Origin: Breoghania sp963678585
GTDB lineage: Bacteria; Pseudomonadota; Alphaproteobacteria; Rhizobiales; Stappiaceae
Reading direction: 5' to 3'
Assembly (NCBI GenBank): GCA_963678585.2
Contig: CAXXGA010000002.1
Location: forward strand, 124,001-188,000
DNA length: 64,000 nt
Both the position numbers and the translations under genes were made by a program. A model generated the notes under the pieces. The model saw only the letters and a list, made by a program, of their open reading frames with translations, was not told the DNA's origin and ran no database searches. Each line of letters starts with the position of its first letter. The first letter of the stretch is position 1. Below are positions 25,693 to 35,117 of the stretch, piece by piece.

Positions 25693-25786
25693 GACGTCAG
25701 TCTCCCGTGAATATTTTTGCGGCCACTCATTGGCCGAAGGCATTGTCGAGCGAGGCGCGCAGGGTTTCGGGGCTGCGCGCCTTGCT

Positions 25787-27163
25787 TCAGAACTTCTTCA
25801 TTACCGACGCTGTCACCGAGCCGTTGGCATAGTCGTCCGTCGGGTAGTTCGAAATCGCCCGGCGGTATTCGCCGGAAAGCATCACCGCCCAGTCCTCGGC
25901 AAGCGGAACCGTCAGCGCGGTGCGCACCCAAAGCTCGTCGTCTGTCTGGGTTTCTGCGGCGTTGATCACCGGGTCCGGGTCGTCATACCAGCGCCCCAGA
26001 TAGCCACCGTCCAGATCCACTGACCATGGCCGCTCCAGTGCCTTGACGGGGGAAGCGAACCTCTTGCGCAGCCCGACGCTGGCCCCCAGCTCGTAATAGT
26101 CCTCGTAATCGGTGCTGGTGTTTTCCATCGCGCCGAAAACGGCAGAGCGGAGCGAGACGCTTCCCGTCAGCAGATACGTGTAGGCGAGGCGGCTGGAGAG
26201 CCGGTAGCCGTTGCGGTCCGAAACGGAGGGGTATGTGATGGAATCATTGTACCAGCGGCGGCGGAATTCGTTCTTGCTCTCGATCTTGGAACGGATGCTC
26301 GGCAACCACGCAAAGCGCACGCCCGCGCCCACCGTGCCGGAGTAATTCGCCTCATCCAGTCGTACGCCGCCGAGAATTCCGTAAACGCCCATGCGCGCAT
26401 CGTCCCAGCCGAAACGCGCAAGGTTGAACGAGGGGCCGAAGGTGACCTCCATCAACTCCGTGTGCAGTCGGCTCAGATCCGCGTAGCGCGCGCCGTAAAA
26501 CAGCACGTCCGCTTCCAGAAGGTCTCCCTGGCTCGCAAGGTCGTAGGAGACATGCGCGGTGCCCGCCACGAAGGCATTGAAATCCGATTTGCTGACCGCG
26601 CTGTCGTTCAGCAGGAATTCCAGACCGTTCAGGGTGACGGCCCGTCCTCCCGGTGCGGCATTGGCGTTGGATTGCCAGCGGGTCCCGAATATGAGCGAGG
26701 CTGAGAATTTCGCCGGATCCTGTGCCTGATCGATCCCCGCCAGATAGACATCGACCCGCTCGCGAACCTCCACGGGAACCTCGGGGCCGGAGATGGCAGC
26801 CTGAAAATACTCTCGCGCCACATCGAACGCCCCGATCCTGTAATAGAGGACGCCCAGCTCAAGCTGCACGCGCGGCAGGCCCGGCGCGTAGATCAGCATG
26901 CGTTCCAGCGTGGAAATGGCCGCCTCGTGATCGCCCACCTTGGCGGAAAGGGCCGCATAGGCGAAGGCGACGTCCAGATTGTCCGGTTCGGCCAGCATCT
27001 TTTGGAGAAGCTGAAGGCGTTGTGTCTCGATCTCGCTCGTACCGGCCGCCGCCTCGGGCGGCGTGGACGGTTGCGCACGCGCGGCCGTGACTGGGGCCCC
27101 CGGCGCCCCAGAAAACATTAGCCCAATGATAAGCAGACCAGCGGCCGCCCCAAGCCGTTGCAC
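25787..27163 (-). CDS. Slam-like outer membrane exporter (TPR + DUF560-type barrel)
   Basis: About 458 residues. A signal peptide (AAAGLLIIGLMFSGAPGAP) is followed by a TPR region at about 50-160 (FAYAALSAKVGDHEAAISTL, then QLELGVLYYRIGAFDVAREY). From about 175 to the end there is a 14-strand-type barrel with alternating hydrophobic strands, ending in the outer-membrane signature VTASVMKKF with terminal Phe. This is the layout of surface lipoprotein assembly modulators, which move beta-barrel-tailed substrates to the cell surface. GTG at 27163 has GAGGTGG at good distance; GTG at 27172 is the alternative. The probable substrate is the FecR/TbpB-like protein encoded 94 bp downstream on the same strand. 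Confidence 0.85.
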   Translation of the reverse strand: MQRLGAAAGLLIIGLMFSGAPGAPVTAARAQPSTPPEAAAGTSEIETQRLQLLQKMLAEPDNLDVAFAYAALSAKVGDHEAAISTLERMLIYAPGLPRVQLELGVLYYRIGAFDVAREYFQAAISGPEVPVEVRERVDVYLAGIDQAQDPAKFSASLIFGTRWQSNANAAPGGRAVTLNGLEFLLNDSAVSKSDFNAFVAGTAHVSYDLASQGDLLEADVLFYGARYADLSRLHTELMEVTFGPSFNLARFGWDDARMGVYGILGGVRLDEANYSGTVGAGVRFAWLPSIRSKIESKNEFRRRWYNDSITYPSVSDRNGYRLSSRLAYTYLLTGSVSLRSAVFGAMENTSTDYEDYYELGASVGLRKRFASPVKALERPWSVDLDGGYLGRWYDDPDPVINAAETQTDDELWVRTALTVPLAEDWAVMLSGEYRRAISNYPTDDYANGSVTASVMKKF

Positions 27164-27381
27164 GATCGCCACCTCACCACATTAGAAGAAGTCTTATGAG
27201 GGGCTTGGTTCGCTTAAAGAGTCAATTAGATGACGCAGGGGAATGAATATAAACGAGAGGTTGTGCGCTCATGTGTCCTGCAAGACACATTAAGTCGTAC
27301 TTTTGACACAGGTATTCGACGTAGCGGAAGTGTATGGATCGGCCTGTAATTGCAAGAAATGACAGTAGAAGGAGGGCCGGG

Positions 27382-27636
27382 CTACCGGCCGTTCTGCCGG
27401 TCGGGGTCATGCAGGTTGCTCAATGCGCCCAGTTCCTCAGGATCCACATCGTCCAGTTCAACCGCAGGGATGGAGTAATTCCCCGAGAGCCAGCGATGCA
27501 GATCGACATCTGCACAGCGTGCCGAGCAGAACGGGTAATATTTCTCCACCGACAGTTTGCTGCATTGCGGGCAGGGGCGGACAGGGCGCTTTTCGCCACC
27601 GCCGTCAGCCTTGCCGGATGTCTTGTCTTTGGTCAT
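27382..27636 (-). CDS. yacG: DNA gyrase inhibitor YacG
   Basis: An 84-residue protein with the complete YacG zinc knuckle: RPCPQCSKLSVEKYYPFCSA with a second Cys pair in CSARC, followed by ADVDLHRWLSGNYSIP. In other bacteria YacG binds zinc by four Cys and the GyrB subunit. The basic N-terminal tail and acidic C-terminal tail are usual in Rhizobiales copies. It lies downstream of maf, the normal order in this group. Confidence 0.95.
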   Translation of the reverse strand: MTKDKTSGKADGGGEKRPVRPCPQCSKLSVEKYYPFCSARCADVDLHRWLSGNYSIPAVELDDVDPEELGALSNLHDPDRQNGR

Positions 27637-27674
27637 GGTCTGGTCGCCGGAGGCCCGGTTTTACGTTTGCGGCT

Positions 27675-28310
27675 CTATTCGCTCATCGCGAGCGTGTCGG
27701 CCCAGTTCCGGCGCACCGGATAGCCTGCGCCCGACAGCATCGAAACGGTCTCGTGAATGGGAAGCCCGACCACGTTGGCATAGGATCCCACGAGCTTCAC
27801 CACGAAGGAACCGGCGAGCCCCTGGATCGCATAGCCGCCGGCCTTGCCGCGCCATTCGCCGCTGGCCAGGTAATCGGATATCTCGGCTTCCGAAAGGCGC
27901 TTGAAGCGCACGCGTGTCTCCACCAGCTTGTGCCGGGAGGCTCCGCCCGCGGTCGCCACGCAAATGCCGGTGTAGACCCGGTGCGCGCGGCCCGAGAGAA
28001 GGCGCAGACAGGTTTCCGCCTCGTCGGTGAGTTCCGCCTTGGGCAGAATCCGGCGCCCCACGGCAACCACCGTGTCGGCGGCGAGCACGAGCGCGTTGAC
28101 GTAATCGGGGTCGCGCTCGATGGAGCGGCGCACGACTTCCGCCTTGGTGCGTGCAAGCCGGGTCGCGAGTGCACGCGGCGTCTCTCCGCGTGTCGGCTCC
28201 TCGTCGATATCGGCGGGAAGCAGATAGTCGGGGCGGATGCCGACCTGCTCAAGCAGCGCCAGACGCCGCGGAGAACCGGATGCAAGAACGAGCTTTGTAC
28301 GATCCGTCAT
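27675..28310 (-). CDS. maf: Maf-family nucleotide pyrophosphatase
   Basis: A 211-residue enzyme that hydrolyses non-canonical or modified nucleoside triphosphates and is linked to septum formation control. Visible motifs are the N-terminal LVLASGSPRRLALLEQVGI, the DIDEEPTRGETP region, VLAADTVVAVGRRILPKA with the catalytic Asp, SGRAHRVYTGICV, and GSYANVVGLPIHETVSML near the end. Length is normal. ATG 28310 chosen; a TTG three codons upstream is possible. It sits between infA and yacG. Confidence 0.95.
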   Translation of the reverse strand: MTDRTKLVLASGSPRRLALLEQVGIRPDYLLPADIDEEPTRGETPRALATRLARTKAEVVRRSIERDPDYVNALVLAADTVVAVGRRILPKAELTDEAETCLRLLSGRAHRVYTGICVATAGGASRHKLVETRVRFKRLSEAEISDYLASGEWRGKAGGYAIQGLAGSFVVKLVGSYANVVGLPIHETVSMLSGAGYPVRRNWADTLAMSE

Positions 28311-28365
28311 CGGCAGCAACCGTGCTGACCGCTTGGGGCCGCCGAGGCGGCCCGCAGCGGAAGGA

Positions 28366-28584
28366 CTATTTGAAACGATAGGTGATACGGCCCTTGGTCA
28401 GGTCGTAGGGGGTCATTTCGACGAGAACGCGGTCGCCTGCCAGAACGCGGATACGGTTCTTGCGCATGCGGCCAGCGGTGTGCGCAATGATTTCATGCTC
28501 ATTTTCGAGCTTCACGCGGAACGTTGCGTTGGGCAGAAGTTCCGTGACAGTGCCCGGAAATTCCAAGACTTCTTCTTTCGCCAT
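28366..28584 (-). CDS. infA: Translation initiation factor IF-1
   Basis: A 72-residue S1/OB-fold protein, the exact length of IF-1. It begins MAKEEVLEFPGTVTELLPNA and includes HTAGRMRKNRIRVLAGDRV and the invariant end KGRITYRFK. It binds the ribosomal A site with IF-2 and IF-3 during initiation. It is 55 bp upstream of maf and probably leads that transcript. Confidence 0.98.
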   Translation of the reverse strand: MAKEEVLEFPGTVTELLPNATFRVKLENEHEIIAHTAGRMRKNRIRVLAGDRVLVEMTPYDLTKGRITYRFK

Positions 28585-28860
28585 GCGGTTTCCCTGGCTC
28601 TCCTGGTCGGTCCTGCAGATCCGGAAAAGTGGAAACCGGCTTTTCCGCAGAAGTCTGCATTCAAGGTAATCTTCGCGGCGGAGGACCGGGGGTTTGGATA
28701 CCGGTTCCGACGTTGTTCGCGCGCGAACCTAACGGATTGAATGGGGAAAGTGAACAGGCCATAAACATGCCCGTAACAATGCGGCATTGCGACAGGTGCA
28801 GGGCTGGTCGTGCAGTGTGCGATTTTATCCGTATTTACCGCAATCGTGCGCCTTTGGCGT

Positions 28861-29319
28861 CTATCCCGCAGGCGCGGCGCTCCATCTGAGCCGCTTTTTG
28901 ATCCGTTCGGTCAGTTGATCGCGCACCATGCGGTAGGAATCGAGGATCTGCTCGCGGCTGCCCGTGGCAAGCGTGGGATCCGGCGTCGGCCAGTATTCCA
29001 CGTCGAGCGATTCCGTGCGCGTCAGTTCAAGCGCCCAGTGGTGCGCCTCGGGAGCCAGCGAGACCACGAGGTCGAAATGCGTGTCTTCCAGTTCCTGCAC
29101 CGTCTGGGGTTCGTGTTCGTCGATATCGAGGCCGATTTCATTCAAAACCGCATCGACGAAGGGATCGCGCTCGCCCTTCCTCACGCCTGCGGAGGCGACA
29201 TAGATGCGTTGGGGGAAAAGCTGACGGGTAATCGCGCTGGCCATGGGCGAGCGCACGGCGTTCATGCCGCAGACATAGAGGATGGCGCTGGGCAACGTTC
29301 GCAATGCTGCCGCGGGCAT
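28861..29319 (-). CDS. Low-molecular-weight protein tyrosine phosphatase
   Basis: A 152-residue cytoplasmic phosphatase of the LMW-PTP/arsenate reductase fold. The P-loop is VCGMNAVRSPMA, with the catalytic Cys at 17 and Arg six residues later, and the general acid Asp is in WPTPDP. The family is known to dephosphorylate tyrosine on cell-envelope regulators or to reduce arsenate; without an ars operon here the phosphatase role is more likely. It ends 276 bp before infA and starts 7 bases after the UPF0262 gene, so it is in one operon with it. Confidence 0.92.
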   Translation of the reverse strand: MPAAALRTLPSAILYVCGMNAVRSPMASAITRQLFPQRIYVASAGVRKGERDPFVDAVLNEIGLDIDEHEPQTVQELEDTHFDLVVSLAPEAHHWALELTRTESLDVEYWPTPDPTLATGSREQILDSYRMVRDQLTERIKKRLRWSAAPAG

Positions 29320-29326
29320 CTTCCGA

Positions 29327-29830
29327 TCAGCCCTTCTTGTAGAGGGCGCAGATCAGCGTGAACAGCCGGCGCGCGGTGGTGTGGTCGACCGTAATCTTGC
29401 CTTTAAGCCTCTCCGCAAGCAGATCCGAGGCTTCGTTGTGAACGCCGCGTCGCCCCATGTCGATCGCTTCGATCTGGCTGGGCGTGGCCGTACGGATGGC
29501 GGCGTAATAGGTCTCGCAGATCAGGAAATAGTCCTTCAGAATCTTGCGCAGCGGTCCGAGCGCAAGGACATGCAGCACGACATCGTCCCCGTTCTCGCGG
29601 GTGATGGTCAGATGCAGGCGCTTCTCGATGACGGCGATGTTGAGATGATAGGGCCCGCCCACGTCATCGCCGATGGGCTGGAAATAATTGTCGGCCAGAA
29701 GATCGAAGATCGCGACCGCCCGTTCATGCTCGATATCGGCCGACGAGCGCTCGATGGACGATTCATCGAGCGTCACCTTGGTGATGCGCGCCTTCTCTGA
29801 CTGCTCCGTCTCCATGCAACTGTCGCTCAT
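29327..29830 (-). CDS. UPF0262 family protein
   Basis: A 167-residue protein matching the alphaproteobacterial UPF0262 family along its length (ITKVTLDESSIERSSADIEH, then ERAVAIFDLLADNYFQP, DYFLICETYYAAIRTATPSQ and IEAIDMGRRGVHNEAS). The molecular role is unknown. The family is nearly always found between hisD and a LMW phosphatase in Rhizobiales, as here, which makes it a good lineage marker. Confidence 0.93.
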   Translation of the reverse strand: MSDSCMETEQSEKARITKVTLDESSIERSSADIEHERAVAIFDLLADNYFQPIGDDVGGPYHLNIAVIEKRLHLTITRENGDDVVLHVLALGPLRKILKDYFLICETYYAAIRTATPSQIEAIDMGRRGVHNEASDLLAERLKGKITVDHTTARRLFTLICALYKKG

Positions 29831-29994
29831 GCCGATCTGGTCTCAATCGGGCCAATCCCTGTCATGCCCTTTTGGTCGATGCCTCTGGGGCAGATGTGCG
29901 AAACATCGCCAGCCTATGCGCAAGAGGCCCGATCAATCCAGCCCGCTTACGCCCTCGCGGGGAGAATTACGCCCCGCGAGGCCCGTTTCGAACA

Positions 29995-31287
29995 CTAAAG
30001 GTTGAGGCGAAGCCCGATGGAACGCCCGTGGGCGTCGAGCCCCTCCGTCTCCGCCAGCCGCATCGCGGCGGGCCCGATCATGCGCAAGGTCTGCGGATCG
30101 CATTTGAGGATGGAGGTGCGCTTGACGAAGTCGAGCACGGAAAGTCCCGAGGAAAACCGCGCCGAGCGTGCCGTCGGCAGCACGTGGTTCGAGCCGCCCA
30201 CATAATCGCCCACCGCTTCCGGCGTATAGCGACCGAGGAAGACCGCGCCCGCGTTGCGGATCCGATCCAGCAGGCTTTCCGGATCTTCCACCGCAAGCTC
30301 CAGATGCTCCGGCGCGAAGCGGTCGATGAGCGGCACGGATTTCTGCAGATCGTCGACAACGATGATTGCGCCGTAATCGCGCCAGCTCGCGCCCGCGATG
30401 TCCTTGCGGGGAAGCGTTGCAAGCTGACGGTCGACCGCCTCTTCCACAGCATCGGCAAGCCTGGCGTCGTCGGTGATCAGCACCGACTGCGCCGAGGCGT
30501 CATGCTCGGCCTGCGCCAGAAGGTCGATGGCGAGCCAGTCGGGATTGTTCTCCCCGTCAGCCACGACGAGTACTTCGGAAGGCCCTGCGATCATGTCGAT
30601 GCCGACGGTGCCGAAGACCTGCCGCTTGGCAGCCGCCACATAGGCGTTGCCGGGGCCGACGATCTTGGCGACCGGTGCGATGGTTTCGGTGCCATAGGCA
30701 AGGGCTGCAACCGCCTGCGCGCCGCCGATGCGATAGATCTCGGAAACACCCGCCAGACGGGCCGCGGCCAGAACCAGCGGGTTCAGCGCGCCGTCAGGGC
30801 TCGGCACCACCATCACGATGCGTTCCACGCCCGCAACCTTGGCAGGCACCGCGTTCATGAGAACGGAGCTGGGATAGGAGGCCGTGCCGCCGGGCACATA
30901 AAGGCCGACGGAGGCGACAGCGGTCCACTTGGAGCCGAGTTCCACGCCGATCGGATCGGTGTAGCGGTCATCGGCGGGAAGCTGACGGGCGTGGTGGGAT
31001 TCGATGCGGTCGCGGGCAAGCTTCAGCGCATCCATTGTCTCAGCATCCACCGAGGCGACCGCGGCGTCCACTTCCTCTGCCGTGACGGCCATGCCGGTGG
31101 CGGAAAGGTCGAGACGGTCGAAACGATGGGTGTAGTCGATCACCGCCGCATCACCGCGGGCGCGCACGTCATTGATGATGGCGCGCACGGTATCGTCCAC
31201 GTCCTGCGAAACTTCGCGCTTGGCGGCGAGAAGGTCGGCAAAGCGGCTTTCGAAATCCTCGTCTGCCGTCGTCAGGCGGATGGCCAC
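29995..31287 (-). CDS. hisD: Histidinol dehydrogenase
   Basis: A 430-residue zinc enzyme that makes the last two oxidations of histidine biosynthesis, L-histidinol to L-histidine with NAD. Seen are GLYVPGGTASYPSSVLMNAV, VSEIYRIGGAQAVAALAYGT and IVGPGNAYVAAAKRQVFG, the catalytic EHDASAQSVLIT and RFAPEHLEL (Glu/His pair), and GSNHVLPT near the end. GTG at 31287 gives the family's usual length and has AGGAG 11 bases upstream; the frame extends 48 codons further without family likeness. Part of the murA-infA core block. Confidence 0.97.
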   Translation of the reverse strand: MAIRLTTADEDFESRFADLLAAKREVSQDVDDTVRAIINDVRARGDAAVIDYTHRFDRLDLSATGMAVTAEEVDAAVASVDAETMDALKLARDRIESHHARQLPADDRYTDPIGVELGSKWTAVASVGLYVPGGTASYPSSVLMNAVPAKVAGVERIVMVVPSPDGALNPLVLAAARLAGVSEIYRIGGAQAVAALAYGTETIAPVAKIVGPGNAYVAAAKRQVFGTVGIDMIAGPSEVLVVADGENNPDWLAIDLLAQAEHDASAQSVLITDDARLADAVEEAVDRQLATLPRKDIAGASWRDYGAIIVVDDLQKSVPLIDRFAPEHLELAVEDPESLLDRIRNAGAVFLGRYTPEAVGDYVGGSNHVLPTARSARFSSGLSVLDFVKRTSILKCDPQTLRMIGPAAMRLAETEGLDAHGRSIGLRLNL

Positions 31288-31385
31288 AGCGTATGCTCTC
31301 CTGAATGCATGGACCGGCAGGCGAGGGGAAGGCATCTCTTTGCGTCCCCGGCCGGGCCGGCTCCGGGATGGTCTCTGTCCCCGGA

Positions 31386-31838
31386 TCAGTTCTCTTCGAT
31401 ATCGTGTTGCGGCTCGCTGCCGGTCGCCCATGCTGCGCCGAGATCGGCAAGCTGGGCCTCAATGCACTCCACATCGAGCCGGATCTTTGCGCCCCCGGCG
31501 AAGTCGAGCAGCAACCGCCCTGCGGGTGCTTCGGTTTCCTCGAAGCGGATCGCAAGAAGCACCAGAACAGCTTCCTTGTTGTCCTGCCTGAGGCCCGTCG
31601 CGGATACTTTCTCCACTCTGTTGAAATGGAGCATCGCGCGGCGGCGCTCGAATTGCTTGATACCCTTGCGCGTTGTCTTCGGCTCGCCTTCGCGCACGAA
31701 ACGGTTCATGGCGAGCATGAAGCGGTTTTCAGAGGCAAGCCAGCGCAAATCGCCGACCTTCAGGACAGCATCCTGCACATGGGCGGAAACGATGGCGAGA
31801 TCGTCGCTGTCCAGGGCGACCAGTTTCAAGTCGGGCAT
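31386..31838 (-). CDS. DUF2948 family protein
   Basis: A 150-residue cytoplasmic protein matching DUF2948: LKLVALDSDDLAIVSAHVQD, then VLKVGDLRWLASENRFMLAM, RRAMLHFNRVEKVSATGL and IRLDVECIEAQLADLG. The family is restricted to alphaproteobacteria and sits between murA and hisD, as here. Function unknown. Confidence 0.92.
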   Translation of the reverse strand: MPDLKLVALDSDDLAIVSAHVQDAVLKVGDLRWLASENRFMLAMNRFVREGEPKTTRKGIKQFERRRAMLHFNRVEKVSATGLRQDNKEAVLVLLAIRFEETEAPAGRLLLDFAGGAKIRLDVECIEAQLADLGAAWATGSEPQHDIEEN

Positions 31839-31984
31839 GGGAATATGGCTGCTTGATTACACGGGATGGGCTCGAACGAGCGGGTCCACTAGAGGTAGTC
31901 GCTCACGCGCTCCGACGCAATGACCCAACCCTGTCGCGGGACATTGCGCGAAGATGGCGCGCCCGGAAGCGGGCGGCCGTCGCG

Positions 31985-33277
31985 TCAGGACGCGGTGATG
32001 CGCTCGATCTCCGCACCGCAGCGGCGCAGCTTTTCTTCCAGCCGCTCGAACCCGCGATCCAGATGATAGACGCGGTTGACGGTGGTCTCGCCTTGTGCTG
32101 CAAGCCCCGCAATGACGAGCGACACCGAGGCGCGCAGATCCGTCGCCATCACCGGCGCGCCCTTCAGCGTCTCAACGCCCGAGACGGTCGCCACCTGGCC
32201 GTCCAGATGAATGTCCGCGCCAAGGCGCGCCAGTTCCTGAACATGCATGAAGCGGTTTTCAAAGATCGTCTCGGTGATCCGCGACTTGCCCTTTGAGCGC
32301 GTCATCAGCGCCATGAACTGGGCCTGAAGGTCGGTCGGGAAGCCGGGGAACGGCGCGGTCTCGATATCGACCGGCTCGATGCCCGACCCGTTGCGTTTCA
32401 CACGAAGGCCGGCGTTGGTCTCGGTGATTTCCGCACCCGTCGCCCGCAGCGTGTCGAGCGCGCTGTCCAGAAGGTCCGCACGTGCGCCTTCCAGCGTGAC
32501 GTCACCGCCCGTCATGGCGACGGCCATGGCGTAGGTGCCGGTTTCGATGCGATCCGGCACGACCGGATGCGTGTGGCCGTGCAGGCGATCGACACCCTGA
32601 ATGTGAATGGTCGGCGTGCCCGCCCCTTCGATTTTTGCGCCCATGCCGATCAGGCAATTGGCGAGATCGACGATCTCCGGCTCGCAGGCCGCGTTTTCTA
32701 TCACTGTCTCGCCGCGCGCCAGCGTCGCCGCCATCATCACCACATGCGTTGCGCCGACGGAGACCTTCGGGAAGACCACGCGATTGCCGATGAGGCCCTT
32801 GGGGGCATTGGCGACCACGTAGCCGCCCTCGATATCGAGGTTCGCGCCGAGCGCCTGCAAGCCGTCGATGAAGAAATCGACCGGCCGTGTGCCGATGGCG
32901 CAGCCGCCGGGCAGCGAGACGCGGGCCTTGCCCATGCGCGCGACCAACGGTCCGATGACCCAGAAGCTCGCCCGCATGGTGGAGACGAGTTCATAGGGAG
33001 CCGTGGTGTCGACGATATTGGCGGCGTTCAGATGGACGGTCTGACCGGTCATGGCGTTTTCGCCCGCGCGCTTGCCGTTGACCGAATAATCGACGCCGTG
33101 GTTCGACAGGATGTGGGTCAGCTGGGCAACGTCGCGCAACCGCGGCACGTTTTCCAGCGTCAGCGCCTCATCGCTCAGAAGGCTGGCGATCATCAGCGGC
33201 AGGGCTGCGTTTTTCGCGCCCGAAATGGGGAGGCTGCCATTGAGCTGGTTGCCGCCGACGATCCTGATCTTGTCCAT
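31985..33277 (-). CDS. murA: UDP-N-acetylglucosamine 1-carboxyvinyltransferase
   Basis: A 430-residue enzyme that makes the first committed step of peptidoglycan synthesis by transferring enolpyruvate from PEP to UDP-GlcNAc. It begins MDKIRIVGGNQLNGSLPISG with GAKNAALPLMIASLL (Lys22-Asn region), includes the flexible loop LPGGCAIGTRPVDFFIDGLQ, whose Cys is the fosfomycin target, and ends with the DRGFERLEEKLR helix. It is the first gene of the core block on this strand. Confidence 0.98.
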   Translation of the reverse strand: MDKIRIVGGNQLNGSLPISGAKNAALPLMIASLLSDEALTLENVPRLRDVAQLTHILSNHGVDYSVNGKRAGENAMTGQTVHLNAANIVDTTAPYELVSTMRASFWVIGPLVARMGKARVSLPGGCAIGTRPVDFFIDGLQALGANLDIEGGYVVANAPKGLIGNRVVFPKVSVGATHVVMMAATLARGETVIENAACEPEIVDLANCLIGMGAKIEGAGTPTIHIQGVDRLHGHTHPVVPDRIETGTYAMAVAMTGGDVTLEGARADLLDSALDTLRATGAEITETNAGLRVKRNGSGIEPVDIETAPFPGFPTDLQAQFMALMTRSKGKSRITETIFENRFMHVQELARLGADIHLDGQVATVSGVETLKGAPVMATDLRASVSLVIAGLAAQGETTVNRVYHLDRGFERLEEKLRRCGAEIERITAS

Positions 33278-33598
33278 TCAAAGCCTCGAATTACATTGCC
33301 ATGCCTTCGCCTGTCCGACCCGGTGTCGCCCGAAGACGTCGAAGGCGCGTGTGGCAGAATTGATTTTTGGAGCAAGCGCGCAGCGCGCAAGCCGGGCTTC
33401 GGCCTGAAGACAAAACCCGTCCCGTCAAGGCTGCTCTAGCCCAAGCTTGTGGCCGAGACAAGGCGGAGTTCTGCCATCGCTCCCCTCTGTCACGCGTGAC
33501 AGAGGCCGCTCACATCCGCTGCCTTCTCTTATCGGAAGGTTTCGGGATACGGCGAATGCATCACGATGCCGGTTTCGGCGACGGGGGCATACGTCGGC
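33278..33598. other. Intergenic stretch upstream of murA
   Basis: About 320 bases with no gene recognised. It should contain the promoter of the murA transcript. No clear operator. Confidence 0.4.
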
Positions 33599-33808
33599 TT
33601 ACGAATCAGTCTGACCGTTTTCGCGCGCGGCGTTTTTCCGCTCGCGCTGCTGTTCCTTGCGGCGTTTCAGGTTGGCGCGCAACGCCTCCGCCAGCCGTTC
33701 TTCGCGTGAAGAACGCTTGGCCTGCTTCTGATTGGGCGTCTTTTCCGGCGCGCATTTTGCCGCGTCTGCACCGGATTTGGCTTTTGCGGTGTCGTCAGTA
33801 TTGGTCAT
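33599..33808 (-). CDS. Small highly charged hypothetical protein
   Basis: A 69-residue Lys/Arg/Glu-rich protein. The C-terminal half (SSREERLAEALRANLKRRKE and QQRERKNAARENGQ) would form one long charged helix. Such short proteins occur near murA in Rhizobiales, but I know no function. The frame continues upstream as a shadow of other DNA; the ATG at 33808 is the first start compatible with compositional change. Confidence 0.6.
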   Translation of the reverse strand: MTNTDDTAKAKSGADAAKCAPEKTPNQKQAKRSSREERLAEALRANLKRRKEQQRERKNAARENGQTDS

Positions 33809-34102
33809 GCCGTTGTTTTTAGCGAAAAACCGGCGGGAGCGGAAATGGAAAGCGGGGGAAATCCGGCGGAACCGCGGTAGCCGGGCTGTCGCGTGCGCCC
33901 GGCATTCATGTGGGTTGACGGGGTGGTTGGGTGTTCGGATGATCCACAGGCTTATGGAAAAGCGCATAGAACGCGTATGCCCTCTTGCGCACCGTGTTCT
34001 CCTATGGCAAAAGCCCCGCGTCCGACGGACTTCCGGCACGCGCTTCGAACGGCGCAACGCCTTATCCGATCCCGCCCCGGGTTCGGCCCGTCCCGACAGA
34101 TT

Positions 34103-34177
<75 letters not shown>

Positions 34178-34447
34178 TTTCAAATGAAATTCCTTGTCGC
34201 GACATTGCCACCGACCTGATCGCGGCTTGCCTGACGTTGCTTATCCAGCCATGTGGCAGGCAGATGCCAGGCTCGAAGGCCTCAGTCAGACAGTGGCCCG
34301 ACTGCGCTCATCTGGCTGCGACTTTGGCATCAGAGCCCAAGGCGCCTCGACATCAATGAAAAGGGCGGAAGGGCCAAGCTCTCCCGCCCGTTCGTGTGCC
34401 TGCGATCAGACAGCGCGCTTTATGCGCGCCGTCCGACCTGTGAGCTC

Positions 34448-34912
34448 TTAGTTGCCCATTTCCATGTAGGGCTCAGGCGTGTCGGAGGCGTTGTTGCCTA
34501 GCGAATAGACCGTGTATTTCGCCTCCGGGTCATAGCCCATGCCGACAGAGCCTTCCGGCATGCCCGGCACGACGATGCCGCGGATATCGGGCTGTTCGGA
34601 CATCATCTTGTCGATGGCCTCAAGCGGCACGTGACCTTCGATCACGTATTTCCGGCTCTCGCCGATCACCGCCGTATGGCAGGCCTGCATCTCGTCGGGA
34701 ATGCCTGCCTGTTCCTTGATGGGCGTGAGGTCTTCCACATCGTTGATGACCACGTGGAAGCCCGCCTTTTGGGCTGCTTCGGTCCACACTTCGCAGCATC
34801 CGCACCAGGGCGACTTGTAAACCGTGATCGTTTCGCCTTCCGCCGCAACAGCTGCGGAGGAAAGGGAGAGCGTGCTTCCAACCAGAAGGAGAGCGAGGGT
34901 CCGCTTGATCAT
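34448..34912 (-). CDS. DUF411 periplasmic metal-binding protein
   Basis: A 154-residue exported protein. The signal peptide is MIKRTLALLLVGSTLSLSSA with cleavage after AVAA. The mature part has the DUF411 signature: TVYKSPWCGCCEVWTEAAQK with three Cys in a CxCC pattern, then IPDEMQACHTAVIGESRKYV and EGHVPLEAIDKMM, and the closing VPGMPEGSVGMGY. The conserved Cys, His and Met residues suggest copper binding, and the family is often near copper resistance genes. ATG 34912 has AGGAAAA upstream. It is the last gene of the cytochrome/copper cluster on the minus strand. Confidence 0.9.
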   Translation of the reverse strand: MIKRTLALLLVGSTLSLSSAAVAAEGETITVYKSPWCGCCEVWTEAAQKAGFHVVINDVEDLTPIKEQAGIPDEMQACHTAVIGESRKYVIEGHVPLEAIDKMMSEQPDIRGIVVPGMPEGSVGMGYDPEAKYTVYSLGNNASDTPEPYMEMGN

Positions 34913-35117
34913 CTGTCGTTTTCCTTGTGCGCGGGAATGGCTGGGGTTGGTCCGGGCCAAGCGCGCCGGGCCGGTCTCATATTCGAAGCTCATTGAGCTT
35001 TCACCTTGTTGTCCGGATGACGGCTGCGCGCCCTGCGCGGTAGCAAGGGCGGGAGAGCGTTCATCCATTCCAAAATACGTCTGTCGGGACGCGCGCAAAC
35101 GGCGCGTCGATGTGTGA

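Noticed and set aside
24319..25710. 463-codon plus-strand frame opposite the FecR gene
   Set aside because: Shadow frame, rich in Gly, Arg and His, without motifs or a ribosome site.
29872..31923. 683-codon plus-strand frame opposite hisD and DUF2948
   Set aside because: The minus strand carries two fully recognisable conserved genes; the plus frame is a shadow.
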